Translations under genes and position numbers: made by a program
Shown here: in pieces, positions 27,725-37,064 of the stretch
Numbering within the stretch: position 1 is the stretch's first letter
Layout of the letters: the number at the start of each line of letters is the position of its first letter
Source of the DNA: Clostridiaceae bacterium
GTDB taxonomy: Bacteria; Bacillota; Clostridia; Lachnospirales; Lachnospiraceae
Length of the DNA stretch: 64,000 nucleotides
Direction: 5' to 3'
NCBI GenBank assembly: GCA_910575795.1
Contig: CAJTGE010000010.1
Span: 99,742 to 163,741, forward strand
Notes under the pieces: model-generated
Told to the model about the DNA's origin: nothing
The model's input: the letters and a program-made list of their open reading frames with translations, nothing else
Databases searched by the model: none

Positions 27725-28762
27725 ATGGGATTAAAAGAACGAATTGAGTGGAACAGGAGGTATGAGCGCAGCTTATATCCCCCATTTCCTGAAAAAAATA
27801 TGTTAATTGAGCTGACGAATATCTGCAATCATCAATGTATCTTCTGCGCCAACCAGAAGATGCAGAGAAAAAAGGGATATATCGATCCGGTGTTCGTCAG
27901 GAGGATCTTAAAAGAGGCGTATGAGGCGGGCGTGCGGGAGGTCGGATTTTATACGACAGGAGAGCCTTTCGTGTCGCGGGATCTGGAGGACTATGTAAAA
28001 GAGGCGAAGCAGACAGGCATGGACTATGTCTATCTAACGACCAATGGAGCTTTGGCGACGCCTGACAGAATCAAAAACGTTGTGGATTCCGGGCTCGACA
28101 GCATTAAATTTTCAATCAATGGCACAGACAGGGAGACGTACCGCTTCATTCACGGAAAAGATGATTTTGACACGGTGTGCGAACATCTTAAGTTTTGCTT
28201 TGACTACAGAAGAAAAACGGGAAAGAACTACCGCATTTTTATTTCCCATGTGATCACAAAATATACGGAGGATCGTCTGGATGCATTCAGGGAGAGGTTT
28301 CAGGATACTGCGGACGAAATCTTTTTTATCCGGGCCCAGAATCAGGGAGGTCTGATGCCTGAAATCAATGATTATCTTATCAGCAAAGATCAGGCGGAGA
28401 CAAAGGATGGATGCAACCTGCTGTTTAATGCAGTCAACATTTCATATGAGGGATATATGACGGCGTGCAGTGAGGATTTTGAGAATGCGCTTGTGGTGGC
28501 GGATTTACACACGTGCTCGCTGAAGGAAGCCTGGCACGGCGCAGCGTTTACCGGGCTGAGAAAACGGTATCTCGAAGGAGAGCTGGAGGGGACGCTCTGC
28601 AAATGCTGCATGGAAAACAAGAGAGGCCGTTTTTCGCCCCTGACCGGACAGTACAGCTCGTTTTCCCCGTCTGAGGGGTACTGGGAGGAAAATGAGTGCG
28701 TAAGGAGGCGGACCGAGCGCTATGAGGCGGCAAAAAAGGCTTCCGGAACAGAAAACGAATAG
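27725..28762 (+). CDS. Radical SAM/SPASM enzyme (1)
   Basis: 345-residue iron-sulfur enzyme. The radical SAM cluster motif is CNHQCIFC (about residues 38-45), followed by the GEP-type segment TTGEPF. A C-terminal SPASM-type region has cysteines at DGCNLLF, TACSEDF and CKCCMEN that could bind auxiliary clusters. Relatives act on peptides or on sugars. Placed between an oxidoreductase and CMP-sugar genes, a sugar carbon modification is most likely, by inference. A paralogue lies at 46768 in block B. Confidence 0.8.
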   Translation: MGLKERIEWNRRYERSLYPPFPEKNMLIELTNICNHQCIFCANQKMQRKKGYIDPVFVRRILKEAYEAGVREVGFYTTGEPFVSRDLEDYVKEAKQTGMDYVYLTTNGALATPDRIKNVVDSGLDSIKFSINGTDRETYRFIHGKDDFDTVCEHLKFCFDYRRKTGKNYRIFISHVITKYTEDRLDAFRERFQDTADEIFFIRAQNQGGLMPEINDYLISKDQAETKDGCNLLFNAVNISYEGYMTACSEDFENALVVADLHTCSLKEAWHGAAFTGLRKRYLEGELEGTLCKCCMENKRGRFSPLTGQYSSFSPSEGYWEENECVRRRTERYEAAKKASGTENE

Positions 28763-28780
28763 AGGATGGGGGCGCTGATT

Positions 28781-29476
28781 ATGAAGGGAGCATGCCTGGC
28801 GGTCATCACGGCCAGAGGAGGAAGCAAACGGATTCCGGGAAAGAATATAAAGGAATTCTGCGGAAAGCCGATGATCGGATATTCCATCGAGGCGGCGAAC
28901 CGGAGCGGGATTTTTGATGAGGTGATGGTGTCAACAGACAGTGATGAGATCCGGCGGATTGCCGAAGCCTGCGGGGCAAAGGTCCCGTTTATGCGCTCGC
29001 CAGCCACATCGGGCGATATGGCGGCAACGCATGAGGTTGTGACAGAGGTTTTACAGGAATACAAAAAAACAGGCAGAGAATTTGAATATGTCTGCTGTAT
29101 CTATCCCACGGCTCCGTTTATAACAGCAGAAAAGCTGCTAAAAAGTAAGGAGCTGCTGGAAAAAACGCAGGCGGACAGCGTGATTCCGGTTGTGGCGTTT
29201 TCCTTTCCTCCACAGCGATGCTTTGTGATCCGGGAAGGCAGGATATCCTGGAAGCAGCCGGAGAACCGGTTCGTCCGCTCCCAGGATCTGGAGACGCTGT
29301 ATCATGACTGCGGGCAGTATTATTTCATGAGGGTGAATTCCCTGCTGGAGCAGCAGAGTTTTGTGATGGAACATACCATTCCTGTTGTGACAGACGAGAT
29401 GGAAGCGCAGGACATTGACAGGGACGGGGACTGGAAACTGGCGGAACTGAAATACCGCATGATGCACGGAAATTAA
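28781..29476 (+). CDS. pseF: Pseudaminic acid cytidylyltransferase
   Basis: Activates pseudaminic acid with CTP to give CMP-pseudaminic acid. The 231-residue protein has the cytidylyltransferase P-loop-like start AVITARGGSKRIPGKNIK, the metal aspartate region STDSDEI, and the C-terminal DIDRDGDWKLAELKYR typical of PseF/NeuA. The start at 28781 fits homologue length; ATG 28766 is five codons upstream. It is followed by pseI. Confidence 0.88.
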   Translation: MKGACLAVITARGGSKRIPGKNIKEFCGKPMIGYSIEAANRSGIFDEVMVSTDSDEIRRIAEACGAKVPFMRSPATSGDMAATHEVVTEVLQEYKKTGREFEYVCCIYPTAPFITAEKLLKSKELLEKTQADSVIPVVAFSFPPQRCFVIREGRISWKQPENRFVRSQDLETLYHDCGQYYFMRVNSLLEQQSFVMEHTIPVVTDEMEAQDIDRDGDWKLAELKYRMMHGN

Positions 29477-29512
29477 AACGCAGGTCCGGTTTTGGCGGGA
29501 GGAGGCGGTGAG

Positions 29513-30553
29513 ATGCATTTATACGAACGGCTGAAAGAGCGGGTCTACATCATTGCAGAGATGTCGGCCAACCATGCGGGGAGCCTGGAGCGGGCAAAAG
29601 AGCTGATCCGGGCCGCAGGGGAGGCGGGCGCGGATTGTATAAAAATCCAGACCTATACTGCGGATACAATGACGATTGACTGCGGCAATCCATATTTTCA
29701 GATTACGGACGGGACATGGAAAGGTGAAAATCTCTATGGCCTTTATGAAAAGGCATATACGCCGTGGGAATGGCAGGCCGAATTAAAGAATGAGGCGAAA
29801 CAGGCGGGCCTGGATTTTCTTTCGACTCCGTTTGACCGCACGGCAGTGGATTTCCTGGAGGGGCTGGGAGTTGAATTTTATAAGATCGCATCGTTTGAGC
29901 TGGTGGATCTTCCCCTGATCGAATATATTGCTTCAAAGAAAAAGCCGATCATCCTGTCAACGGGGATGGCCTCCCTGTCTGAGATTGACGAGGCGGTGCA
30001 GGCGATCCGGGGGAATGGCAATCCGGAGCTGGCGCTTCTGCACTGCGCAAGCGCGTATCCGGCGGTTACGGATGAGATGAACGTAAAGACCATGCAGAAT
30101 ATGGAGGAAACCTTTGGGACGCCGGTCGGGCTGTCCGATCATTCGATGGGCTCTGTGGGGGCGGTTACAGCCGTTGCGCTGGGAGCGAGGATTATTGAAA
30201 AGCATATTTGCCTGGATCGCAGGATTCAGAATCCGGACTCGTCCTTTTCCATGAACCCTGCTGAATTTAAACAGATGGCGGCGGATATCAGGCAGGCGGA
30301 GAAAGCGATCGGGCGTGTGCGCTACGGAGCGGCAGAACAGGAAAAGCCCAATCTGATATTCCGGCGTTCGATATTTTGCGTTGCGGACATCAAAAAGGGC
30401 GAACGGATCACGGAGGAAAATATCCGCGTCATCCGGCCCGGCTATGGCATGGCTCCTAAGTTTTATAAGCATCTGATCGGACGCGTGGCGCTGTGCGATA
30501 TCCCGCGGGGAACGCCGCTGCTGTCCGGTATGGCGGGAAATCCAAAACCGTGA
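29513..30553 (+). CDS. pseI: Pseudaminic acid synthase
   Basis: Condenses 2,4-diacetamido-2,4,6-trideoxy-L-altrose with phosphoenolpyruvate to form pseudaminic acid. The 346 residues hold the NeuB barrel (YIIAEMSANHAGSLERA, KIASFELVDLPLIEY, ILSTGMASLSEI, GLSDHSMG, IIEKHICLDR) and a C-terminal antifreeze-like SAF domain (RSIFCVADIKKGERI to the end). The SANHAG and FELVD signatures favour PseI over NeuB/LegI. The start follows a GGGAGGAGG site. It lies between pseF and a formyltransferase. Confidence 0.9.
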   Translation: MHLYERLKERVYIIAEMSANHAGSLERAKELIRAAGEAGADCIKIQTYTADTMTIDCGNPYFQITDGTWKGENLYGLYEKAYTPWEWQAELKNEAKQAGLDFLSTPFDRTAVDFLEGLGVEFYKIASFELVDLPLIEYIASKKKPIILSTGMASLSEIDEAVQAIRGNGNPELALLHCASAYPAVTDEMNVKTMQNMEETFGTPVGLSDHSMGSVGAVTAVALGARIIEKHICLDRRIQNPDSSFSMNPAEFKQMAADIRQAEKAIGRVRYGAAEQEKPNLIFRRSIFCVADIKKGERITEENIRVIRPGYGMAPKFYKHLIGRVALCDIPRGTPLLSGMAGNPKP

Positions 30554-30569
30554 GCGGCAGGGGGCAGAT

Positions 30570-31256
30570 ATGAGAATCGTGATTGCAACACTGAAATCCT
30601 GGAATCTGGAGAATGCGGCTGCTTTGAAACAGCGGTATATGGATATCCATGAGATTAAGATTGCCGCGGGCAGGGAAGAGCTGAGCCCTAGCATGCTGCG
30701 GGAATTTAAGCCGGATTTTATTTTTTTTCCGCACTGGTCTTATGTCATTCCGGAGGAGATCTACGAATCCTATACATGCATCGTGTTCCACATGACGGAT
30801 TTGCCGTACGGGCGCGGGGGAAGCCCCCTCCAGAACCTGATTGTGAGGGGATTTCGCAGGACAAAGGTCTGTGCGATCCGGGTGCAGAAGGGGTTTGACA
30901 CAGGCCCGGTTTATCTGAAAAAGGAGGCGGGACTGGAGGGAAGCGCGGAGGAGATTTTCCGGAGAATCTCCAAACTGGTGTTTGAAGAGATGATACCAGA
31001 CATCCTGGAGCATGATATAGAGCCAATGGAACAGACGGGAGAGCCGGTGGTATTTAAGCGCAGGCGTCCGGAGGAGAGCGAGCTGTGCGCGCAGCAGAAG
31101 CCGGAGCAGATCTATGATGTGATCCGGATGCTGGACGCAGAGGGGTATCCGAAGGCATTTTTGCGCTGGGGCGGTTATAAGCTTGTCTTTTCCCAGGCAT
31201 GCTTTGACGGAGAGAAGGTACGGGCAGCGGTTGAGATGATAAGGGAGGATGAATGA
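30570..31256 (+). CDS. Formyltransferase-family protein in the pse run
   Basis: 228-residue protein of the 10-formyl-tetrahydrofolate-dependent formyltransferase fold. The catalytic loop reads VFHMTDLPYGRGGSP with the conserved histidine, and the aspartate is present in GFDTGPVYLKK. The asparagine that normally stands two residues before the histidine is valine here. It lacks the C-terminal tRNA-binding domain of Fmt, so a sugar amine is the likely target; an N-formyl pseudaminic acid derivative is the inference from context. It overlaps the following PIG-L gene by four bases. Confidence 0.75.
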   Translation: MRIVIATLKSWNLENAAALKQRYMDIHEIKIAAGREELSPSMLREFKPDFIFFPHWSYVIPEEIYESYTCIVFHMTDLPYGRGGSPLQNLIVRGFRRTKVCAIRVQKGFDTGPVYLKKEAGLEGSAEEIFRRISKLVFEEMIPDILEHDIEPMEQTGEPVVFKRRRPEESELCAQQKPEQIYDVIRMLDAEGYPKAFLRWGGYKLVFSQACFDGEKVRAAVEMIREDE

Positions 31257-31936
31257 GCAGGATATTGGTGGTGGCAGCGCACCCGGATGATGAGATTCTG
31301 GGCGCCGGGGGAACGCTGGCGCGGCATGTGGCTCAGAGTGACGAGGTGTTCGCGCTGATACTGGGCGAGGGGCAGACCTCGAGATGGAGCTGCAGGGAAT
31401 CGTCCGATAAACAGGCAGTGGAGGAGCTTCGCAAAGATACGCTGGCAGCGGCGGAGGTGATCGGGTTTTCCAATACCTGGTCTGCGGATCTGCCGGACAA
31501 CCGGTTCGACACGGTGGCGCTGCTGGATATTGTCAAATGTGTGGAGAAGTATACGGCGCTCATCAGGCCGGAGATCGTATATACGCATCATGCGGAGGAT
31601 CTCAATATCGATCACCGGATCACGTTTGAGGCTGTCCTGACAGCCGCCAGGCCAATTGGTGATTACAGTGTGAAGGAAATCTATGCGTTTGAGACGGTTT
31701 CCTCAACGGAGTGGAATTACGGCAGCCGTTCAAAGAGCTTTTGCCCGAATGTGTTTGTGGATATTGAAGCGTTTTTTGAGAGGAAATGTGAGGCCATGAA
31801 GGAGTATAAGTCTGAATTGTGCCGCTTCCCCCATCCGAGATCGCTGGAAATGCTGGATGCGGCGGCGAGAAGGTGGGGAGCGACGGTGGGGAAAACGTAT
31901 GCGGAGGCGTTTGAGCTGATCCGGAAGGTGATATAG
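31253..31936 (+). CDS. PIG-L/LmbE-family N-deacetylase (1)
   Basis: 227-residue zinc-dependent de-N-acetylase-like protein. It has the metal motif AAHPDDEILGAGG (about residues 7-19) and the second ligand region HHAEDLNIDHR (about 110-120). The family removes acetyl groups from GlcNAc-containing substrates. The ATGA overlap with the formyltransferase suggests the two work together, one exposing an amine and the other formylating it. The substrate is inference. Confidence 0.82.
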   Translation: MSRILVVAAHPDDEILGAGGTLARHVAQSDEVFALILGEGQTSRWSCRESSDKQAVEELRKDTLAAAEVIGFSNTWSADLPDNRFDTVALLDIVKCVEKYTALIRPEIVYTHHAEDLNIDHRITFEAVLTAARPIGDYSVKEIYAFETVSSTEWNYGSRSKSFCPNVFVDIEAFFERKCEAMKEYKSELCRFPHPRSLEMLDAAARRWGATVGKTYAEAFELIRKVI

Positions 31937-32045
31937 AGAAGTGGCGTTGAGCCCGATATTGCGAGGAGCAGGGTCTGCAAGATGGCGGGCATGGTGCTTC
32001 AGACATGCTTCAGGGCGCATGGCGCAGCAGGGGAGGAGAAGGAGG

Positions 32046-32483
32046 ATGGACGGCTGTCTGAGATATGCGACAGAAGAGGACATGGATTTGCTGTACCGTT
32101 TTGTAAACGACGGGGAAGTCAGAAAACAGGCGTTTTCTTCACGTCCCATCCGCTATGAGGAACACAGGGCCTGGTATGGGCGGCTGCTCGGCAGGACGGA
32201 TGCGAGACAGTATATTTACATGTATGACAAAAAGGCAATCGGGCAGATCCGGGTGGAGATAAAGGGAGATGCGGGCGAGATTGATTACAGCATCAGCAGG
32301 GCATGGCGGGGAAACGGCCATGGCAGGAAGATGCTCCTGCTTCTGAAGGAGCAGGTAAAAACGGATTTTCCGGAGGTGAAACGGCTGTACGGCAGGGTGA
32401 AAACGGAAAACCTTGCCTCACAGTCCGCATTCCAGAGCGCCGGGTTTGAGGAAGTGTTCCGGCGCTATGAATATAGCATGTAA
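32046..32483 (+). CDS. pseH: PseH-type GNAT N-acetyltransferase
   Basis: Uses acetyl-CoA to acetylate the 4-amino group of the UDP-AltNAc intermediate in pseudaminic acid synthesis. The 145-residue protein begins with LRYATEEDMDLLYRFVND and carries the acetyl-CoA loop SRAWRGNGHGRKML, ending with AFQSAGFEEVFRRYEY. ATG 32046 is chosen because GAGGAG lies six bases upstream; an upstream open frame is low-complexity. pseG follows. Confidence 0.82.
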   Translation: MDGCLRYATEEDMDLLYRFVNDGEVRKQAFSSRPIRYEEHRAWYGRLLGRTDARQYIYMYDKKAIGQIRVEIKGDAGEIDYSISRAWRGNGHGRKMLLLLKEQVKTDFPEVKRLYGRVKTENLASQSAFQSAGFEEVFRRYEYSM

Positions 32484-32545
32484 TGCTCCGGCAAATGCAC
32501 AGCAGGGACGGCAGGAGCGCCGCCCCGCCGTCAGAAGGGGAAGCC

Positions 32546-33586
32546 ATGATATATATCAGGACAGATATGAATGAGACGATCGCGACAGGCCATGTCATGA
32601 GATGCCTTTCCATCGCAGATGCCGCAGGAGATTTTGGGGAGGCGTGTACCTTTCTTCTGGCGGACGCGCAGGCAAAGGAGCTGGTTGAGGCGCGGGGGCA
32701 TCACGCCGTGATTTTGGGTACAAAATGGGAGGATATGGAGTCGGAGCTTCCGGTATTGAACGATTTTATCCGGGAGCGCGGCGTCAGACGCCTCCTGATC
32801 GACAGCTATCAGGCGACGGCCCGGTATCTCTCCTCGCTGTCCGGGCATTTGGAGACGGTTTATATGGATGACATCCATGCATTCCATTACCCGGTCCACG
32901 CGCTCATCTGTTATGCAAATTACTGGAGGAAATTTGCATATCCGGCTCACTACAGGAGTACGAAGCTGTACTTAGGTCCGGAATATGTTCCGCTTAAGGG
33001 TGTTTTTGCATCGTGCGGGGAAAAAGCCATAGAGGACATTCCGCGCCGGCTTTTGCTGCTGTCAGGGGGAGCGGATCCGTACCATGCGCTGGAGCGTATG
33101 CTCGAAAAACTTGCGCCGGGGCGGTGGGATCGGATCGACGTCATCTGCGGCAGGTACTGCGCCGATTATGAGCGGATGAAACGGGTATACATACGGAATG
33201 AGGCCATTGTGTTCCATCAGGCGGTTGCGGATATAGAAACGTATATGAGAGCCGCGGACGTGGCAGTCTCGGCAGGGGGATCGACGTTATATGAGCTGTG
33301 CGCGGCGGGGACTCCGGCGATATCGTATTCGTTTGCAGACAATCAGTTGAACAATGTGAGGCAGTTCGCAGAGGACGGGCTGATCGAGTATGCAGGAGAT
33401 ATCCGGTATCAGGATATCGCAGAGGCCGTTTCTGAGATACTGGAGCATGGCTATGCAGACAAAGAGAAGCGCCGGAGACGCTCCGCAGCCATGCAGCGGC
33501 TGGTAGACGGAAGAGGGGCATGGAGAATTGCAGAGATTTTGACAGGGAAGGCAGGAGGCGCTTATGCAGGCATCGGGACAGTTTAA
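32546..33586 (+). CDS. pseG: UDP-2,4-diacetamido-2,4,6-trideoxy-beta-L-altropyranose hydrolase
   Basis: Removes UDP to release the free 2,4-diacetamido-trideoxy-L-altrose used by PseI. The 346 residues have the GT-B-like fold with the N-terminal catalytic region IYIRTDMNETIATGHVMRC (histidine in the GHVMR motif), the YMDDIH segment, and the C-terminal UDP site VSAGGSTLYELCAAGTPAI. ATG 32546 follows an AAGGGG site. The end overlaps the start of capE. Confidence 0.9.
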   Translation: MIYIRTDMNETIATGHVMRCLSIADAAGDFGEACTFLLADAQAKELVEARGHHAVILGTKWEDMESELPVLNDFIRERGVRRLLIDSYQATARYLSSLSGHLETVYMDDIHAFHYPVHALICYANYWRKFAYPAHYRSTKLYLGPEYVPLKGVFASCGEKAIEDIPRRLLLLSGGADPYHALERMLEKLAPGRWDRIDVICGRYCADYERMKRVYIRNEAIVFHQAVADIETYMRAADVAVSAGGSTLYELCAAGTPAISYSFADNQLNNVRQFAEDGLIEYAGDIRYQDIAEAVSEILEHGYADKEKRRRRSAAMQRLVDGRGAWRIAEILTGKAGGAYAGIGTV

Positions 33587-34613
33587 AGACAGGGTGTTGA
33601 TGATCACAGGGGGAACAGGTTCGTTCGGCTCAACCGTGTTAAAGCATTTTTTGGATTCGGAGCTGGCCGAGATCCGGATCTTTTCACGCGACGAAAAGAA
33701 GCAGGACGACATGCGGCACAGCCTTCTGGCAGAGCGCCCGGAATCAGCGGAAAAGGTGAAATTTTATGTCGGGGACGTGCGGAACATGCGCTCCGTCCGG
33801 GACGCCGTGCAGGGGGTGGACTATATCTTCCACGCGGCGGCGCTAAAGCAGGTGCCGTCCTGTGAATTTTTCCCGATGGAGGCGGTGCGGACGAATGTCG
33901 AGGGGACGGACAATGTGCTGCACGCGGCGGTGGACGCGGGGGTAAAGAAGATCGTCTGCCTGTCAACGGATAAGGCGGCTTACCCGATCAACGCCATGGG
34001 CATCTCCAAGGCGATGATGGAAAAGGTCATAGCGGCAAACGCCAGGGTGGCGGCGGGCAAGACGACCATCTGCTGCACCAGGTACGGGAATGTGATGTGC
34101 AGCAGGGGATCCGTGATCCCCCTGTTTGTGGATCAGATCCGCGCGGGAAAGCCGATCACGATCACAAATCCGGAGATGACGCGTTTCCTGATGAACCTGG
34201 ACGAGGCGGTCGCGCTGGTCCTGTTTGCCTTTGAGCACGGGGGACCGGGGGATCTGTTCATCCAGAAAGCGGACGCCGCCCGGATCGGGGATCTGGCGAA
34301 GGCTGTGCAGAGCCTGTTTGGAGATACCGGAATGAAGCTGATCGGCACGAGGCACGGGGAAAAGCTGTATGAAACGCTGATGACGAATGAGGAATGCGTA
34401 AAGAGCCTTGACATGGGGGATTATTACCGTGTGCCGCCTGACGGGAGAGATTTAAACTACGATAAGTTCTTTGTGGAGGGGCAGGTCCGGACCATGGCAG
34501 ACGAGGCGTATACGTCCCACAATACGAGACGGCTCGATACGGAAGGGACGATACAAAAGCTGCTGACGGCTGACTATGTAAAAGAAGCGCTGCAGGATAT
34601 GGGGAGAGCATGA
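33564..34613 (+). CDS. capE: UDP-GlcNAc 4,6-dehydratase/5-epimerase (CapE/FnlA)
   Basis: First enzyme of UDP-L-FucNAc synthesis. It dehydrates UDP-GlcNAc and inverts C5 to give the UDP-4-keto-6-deoxy-L-arabino sugar. The 349-residue short-chain dehydrogenase has the NAD loop ITGGTGSFGSTVL, the catalytic segment STDKAAYPINAMGISK, and the FnlA-type C-terminus (YRVPPDGRDLNYDKF). The product is chemically the same as that of PseB, so it may also feed PseC, as no separate PseB is visible. It overlaps capF by four bases. Confidence 0.9.
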   Translation: MQASGQFKDRVLMITGGTGSFGSTVLKHFLDSELAEIRIFSRDEKKQDDMRHSLLAERPESAEKVKFYVGDVRNMRSVRDAVQGVDYIFHAAALKQVPSCEFFPMEAVRTNVEGTDNVLHAAVDAGVKKIVCLSTDKAAYPINAMGISKAMMEKVIAANARVAAGKTTICCTRYGNVMCSRGSVIPLFVDQIRAGKPITITNPEMTRFLMNLDEAVALVLFAFEHGGPGDLFIQKADAARIGDLAKAVQSLFGDTGMKLIGTRHGEKLYETLMTNEECVKSLDMGDYYRVPPDGRDLNYDKFFVEGQVRTMADEAYTSHNTRRLDTEGTIQKLLTADYVKEALQDMGRA

Positions 34614-35842
34614 AGATACTGATTACCGGTGCAAACGGGTTTGTGGGCAGGAATTTAACGGCGTCCCTGGAGAACATCCGGGACGGGAAGGACAGGGCGC
34701 GCGTGTTAAACGGCGTCCGGGATCCGCGGGAGCTTACGATCGTTTCCTGCGGTGCGGACAGCGGGAGGAAGGCGCTGGAGGACGCCTGCAGGGACTGCAG
34801 TTTCGTGTTCCATCTGGCCGGCGTGAACCGCCCGAAGGAGACGGGCGAATTTATGGAGGGAAACTGCCGTACAACCGAACGGCTGCTTCACACCTTGGAA
34901 GCGTACCATAATTCCTGCCCGGTTATGCTGGCGTCCTCCATACAGGCGTCGCTTGCCGGGCCGTATCAGGGATCAGAATACGGGAAATCAAAGCGGGCGG
35001 CCGAACAGCTCCTGTATTCCCATGCAGAGCGGACCGGGGCAGAGGCCTATATCTACCGCTTTCCGAATGTGTTCGGAAAATGGTGCAGGCCCAATTATAA
35101 TTCCGCAGTGGCAACCTTCTGCCACAATATAGCCAGGGATCTGCCCGTCCGGATTGACAGCCGCGATACGGAGCTGGAGCTGCTTTACATCGATGACCTG
35201 GTTGACGCGATGCTCGGGGCCCTGAATGGAAGGGTATGCCGCTGCGAATATGACGGGCTTGTGCGCAGACCGCGGGAAGACGGGCGCTTTTGCTTTGTGC
35301 CCGGGACATACCGGAAAACGCTGGGCGAGATTGTACGCCTGCTGGAAGGCTTCTGCAGGCAGCCGGAGACGATCGTGATGCCGGAGATGGAACCGGGTTC
35401 GTTTGAGAAAAAGCTGTACGCAACGTACCTGTCGTACCTTCCGCCGGACCGGATGCACGCTCCATTAAGGATGCATACAGACAGCCGCGGAAGCTTTACG
35501 GAAGTGATGCGGACAGCGAAATGCGGACAGTTTTCCGTCAATATCAGCAAGCCGGGGATCACCAGGGGACAGCACTGGCACCACACAAAATGGGAGTTCT
35601 TTGTCGTGGTGTCAGGGCACGGGCTGATCCGGCAGCGAAAGATCGGGTCTGACGGGCAGGGAAAGCCGTACCCCGCTGTGGAATTTGAAGTGTCCGGGGA
35701 ATGCATGGAGATGGTGTACATGCTGCCCGGGCATGCGCATACGATCATCAATCTGTCGGATTCAGAGGATCTGATCACATTGATGTGGGCAAATGAGCCG
35801 TTTGAGGCGGAGCGCGCGGATACGTACAATGAGCCGGTCTGA
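34610..35842 (+). CDS. capF: Bifunctional reductase/epimerase CapF (FnlB)
   Basis: Second enzyme of the UDP-L-FucNAc pathway: a C-terminal cupin domain epimerises C3 and the N-terminal SDR domain reduces C4, giving UDP-L-6-deoxy-TalNAc. The 410 residues show the NAD(P) motif ITGANGFVGRNL at the start and the zinc cupin at about residues 285-405, with TRGQHWHHTKWEFFVVVSG as the metal site and LPGHAHTIINLSD. The start overlaps the capE stop. Length and domain order match the family. Confidence 0.92.
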   Translation: MKILITGANGFVGRNLTASLENIRDGKDRARVLNGVRDPRELTIVSCGADSGRKALEDACRDCSFVFHLAGVNRPKETGEFMEGNCRTTERLLHTLEAYHNSCPVMLASSIQASLAGPYQGSEYGKSKRAAEQLLYSHAERTGAEAYIYRFPNVFGKWCRPNYNSAVATFCHNIARDLPVRIDSRDTELELLYIDDLVDAMLGALNGRVCRCEYDGLVRRPREDGRFCFVPGTYRKTLGEIVRLLEGFCRQPETIVMPEMEPGSFEKKLYATYLSYLPPDRMHAPLRMHTDSRGSFTEVMRTAKCGQFSVNISKPGITRGQHWHHTKWEFFVVVSGHGLIRQRKIGSDGQGKPYPAVEFEVSGECMEMVYMLPGHAHTIINLSDSEDLITLMWANEPFEAERADTYNEPV

Positions 35843-35858
35843 GGAGGGCGGATGCGAA

Positions 35859-37064
35859 ATGGCGATGAGAGAGGATTACAGGGATATCCGGTTTGAGAAT
35901 AATGGGAAGCTGAAGCTTTTGATCGTAGTCGGGACAAGGCCGGAGGTGATCCGGCTTTCCGCGACGATCCACAAGTGCCGCGCGTATTTTGATACCATTC
36001 TGGCGCATACGGGGCAGAACTATGATTACAGCTTAAACGAAATTTTTTTCCGGGATCTGAAGCTGAAAAGGCCGGACGTGTATATGGACACAGCCGGCGG
36101 GGATCTGGGGGCTGCGATCGGGAATATCATCCATGCGTCGTATAAGCTGATGCGGCAGGTGAAGCCGGACGCGCTGCTCATCCTGGGGGATACGAACAGC
36201 TGCCTGTGCGCGATCGCGGCAAAGCGGCTCCACATCCCGATTTTCCACATGGAAGCCGGAAACCGGTGCAAGGATGAGCGTCTGCCGGAGGAGACGAACC
36301 GGCGCATTGTGGATATTATTTCGGATGTGAATATGGCCTATTCCGAGCATGCCAGGCGGTATCTGGAGGAGTGCGGCCTGCCGAAGGAGAGGACCTTTGT
36401 CACCGGATCCCCCATGGCGGAGGTGCTGCGCGCAAATCTGGCGGACATTAAAGCCTCGGATATCCTTTGCAGGCTTCATTTAAAGCCGCGGGGCTATATC
36501 CTTCTTTCCGCGCACCGGGAGGAAAATATCGATACGGACCGGAATTTTTACAGGCTGTTTGGCGCGGTGAACCGCCTGGCAGAGACGTATGACATGCCGG
36601 TTCTGTATTCCTGCCATCCAAGGAGCCGGAAACGGCTGGAGGAGACGGGCTTTGCGCTTGATAAGCGGGTGATCCGGCATGAGCCGCTCGGCTTCCACGA
36701 TTATAACCATCTGCAGATGAACGCATTTGCCGTGGTGTCCGATTCGGGGACCCTGCCGGAGGAGAGCAGCTTCTTTTTGTCAATCGGCTCCCCGTTTCCG
36801 GCTGTGTGCATCCGCACCTCAACGGAACGGCCGGAGGCGCTGGACAAGGCCTGCTTTATACTGGCCGGGATAAGTGGGCATACGCTTTTGCAGGCGGTCG
36901 ATATGGCGGTCAGGATGAACGCCGGCCGGGGAGGCGCAACCCCGGTTCCGGACTATACGGAGGAGAACGTCTCGGACAAGGCGGTGAAGATCATACAGTC
37001 GTATACCGGCATCGTGAAGCGGGCGGTGTGGGGGGAGGAGGAAGAGCATGGCGGCGAAAAATGA
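35859..37064 (+). CDS. capG: UDP-FucNAc-forming 2-epimerase (CapG/FnlC)
   Basis: Last enzyme of the pathway, converting UDP-6-deoxy-L-TalNAc to UDP-L-FucNAc by C2 epimerisation. The 401-residue protein belongs to the non-hydrolysing UDP-GlcNAc 2-epimerase family, with LLIVVGTRPEVIRLS, HMEAGNRCKDERLPEETNR and VSDSGTLPEESSFF. The AGGAGGG site upstream supports ATG 35859; ATG 35865 is possible. Its end overlaps the next glycosyltransferase by 17 bases. Confidence 0.9.
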   Translation: MAMREDYRDIRFENNGKLKLLIVVGTRPEVIRLSATIHKCRAYFDTILAHTGQNYDYSLNEIFFRDLKLKRPDVYMDTAGGDLGAAIGNIIHASYKLMRQVKPDALLILGDTNSCLCAIAAKRLHIPIFHMEAGNRCKDERLPEETNRRIVDIISDVNMAYSEHARRYLEECGLPKERTFVTGSPMAEVLRANLADIKASDILCRLHLKPRGYILLSAHREENIDTDRNFYRLFGAVNRLAETYDMPVLYSCHPRSRKRLEETGFALDKRVIRHEPLGFHDYNHLQMNAFAVVSDSGTLPEESSFFLSIGSPFPAVCIRTSTERPEALDKACFILAGISGHTLLQAVDMAVRMNAGRGGATPVPDYTEENVSDKAVKIIQSYTGIVKRAVWGEEEEHGGEK

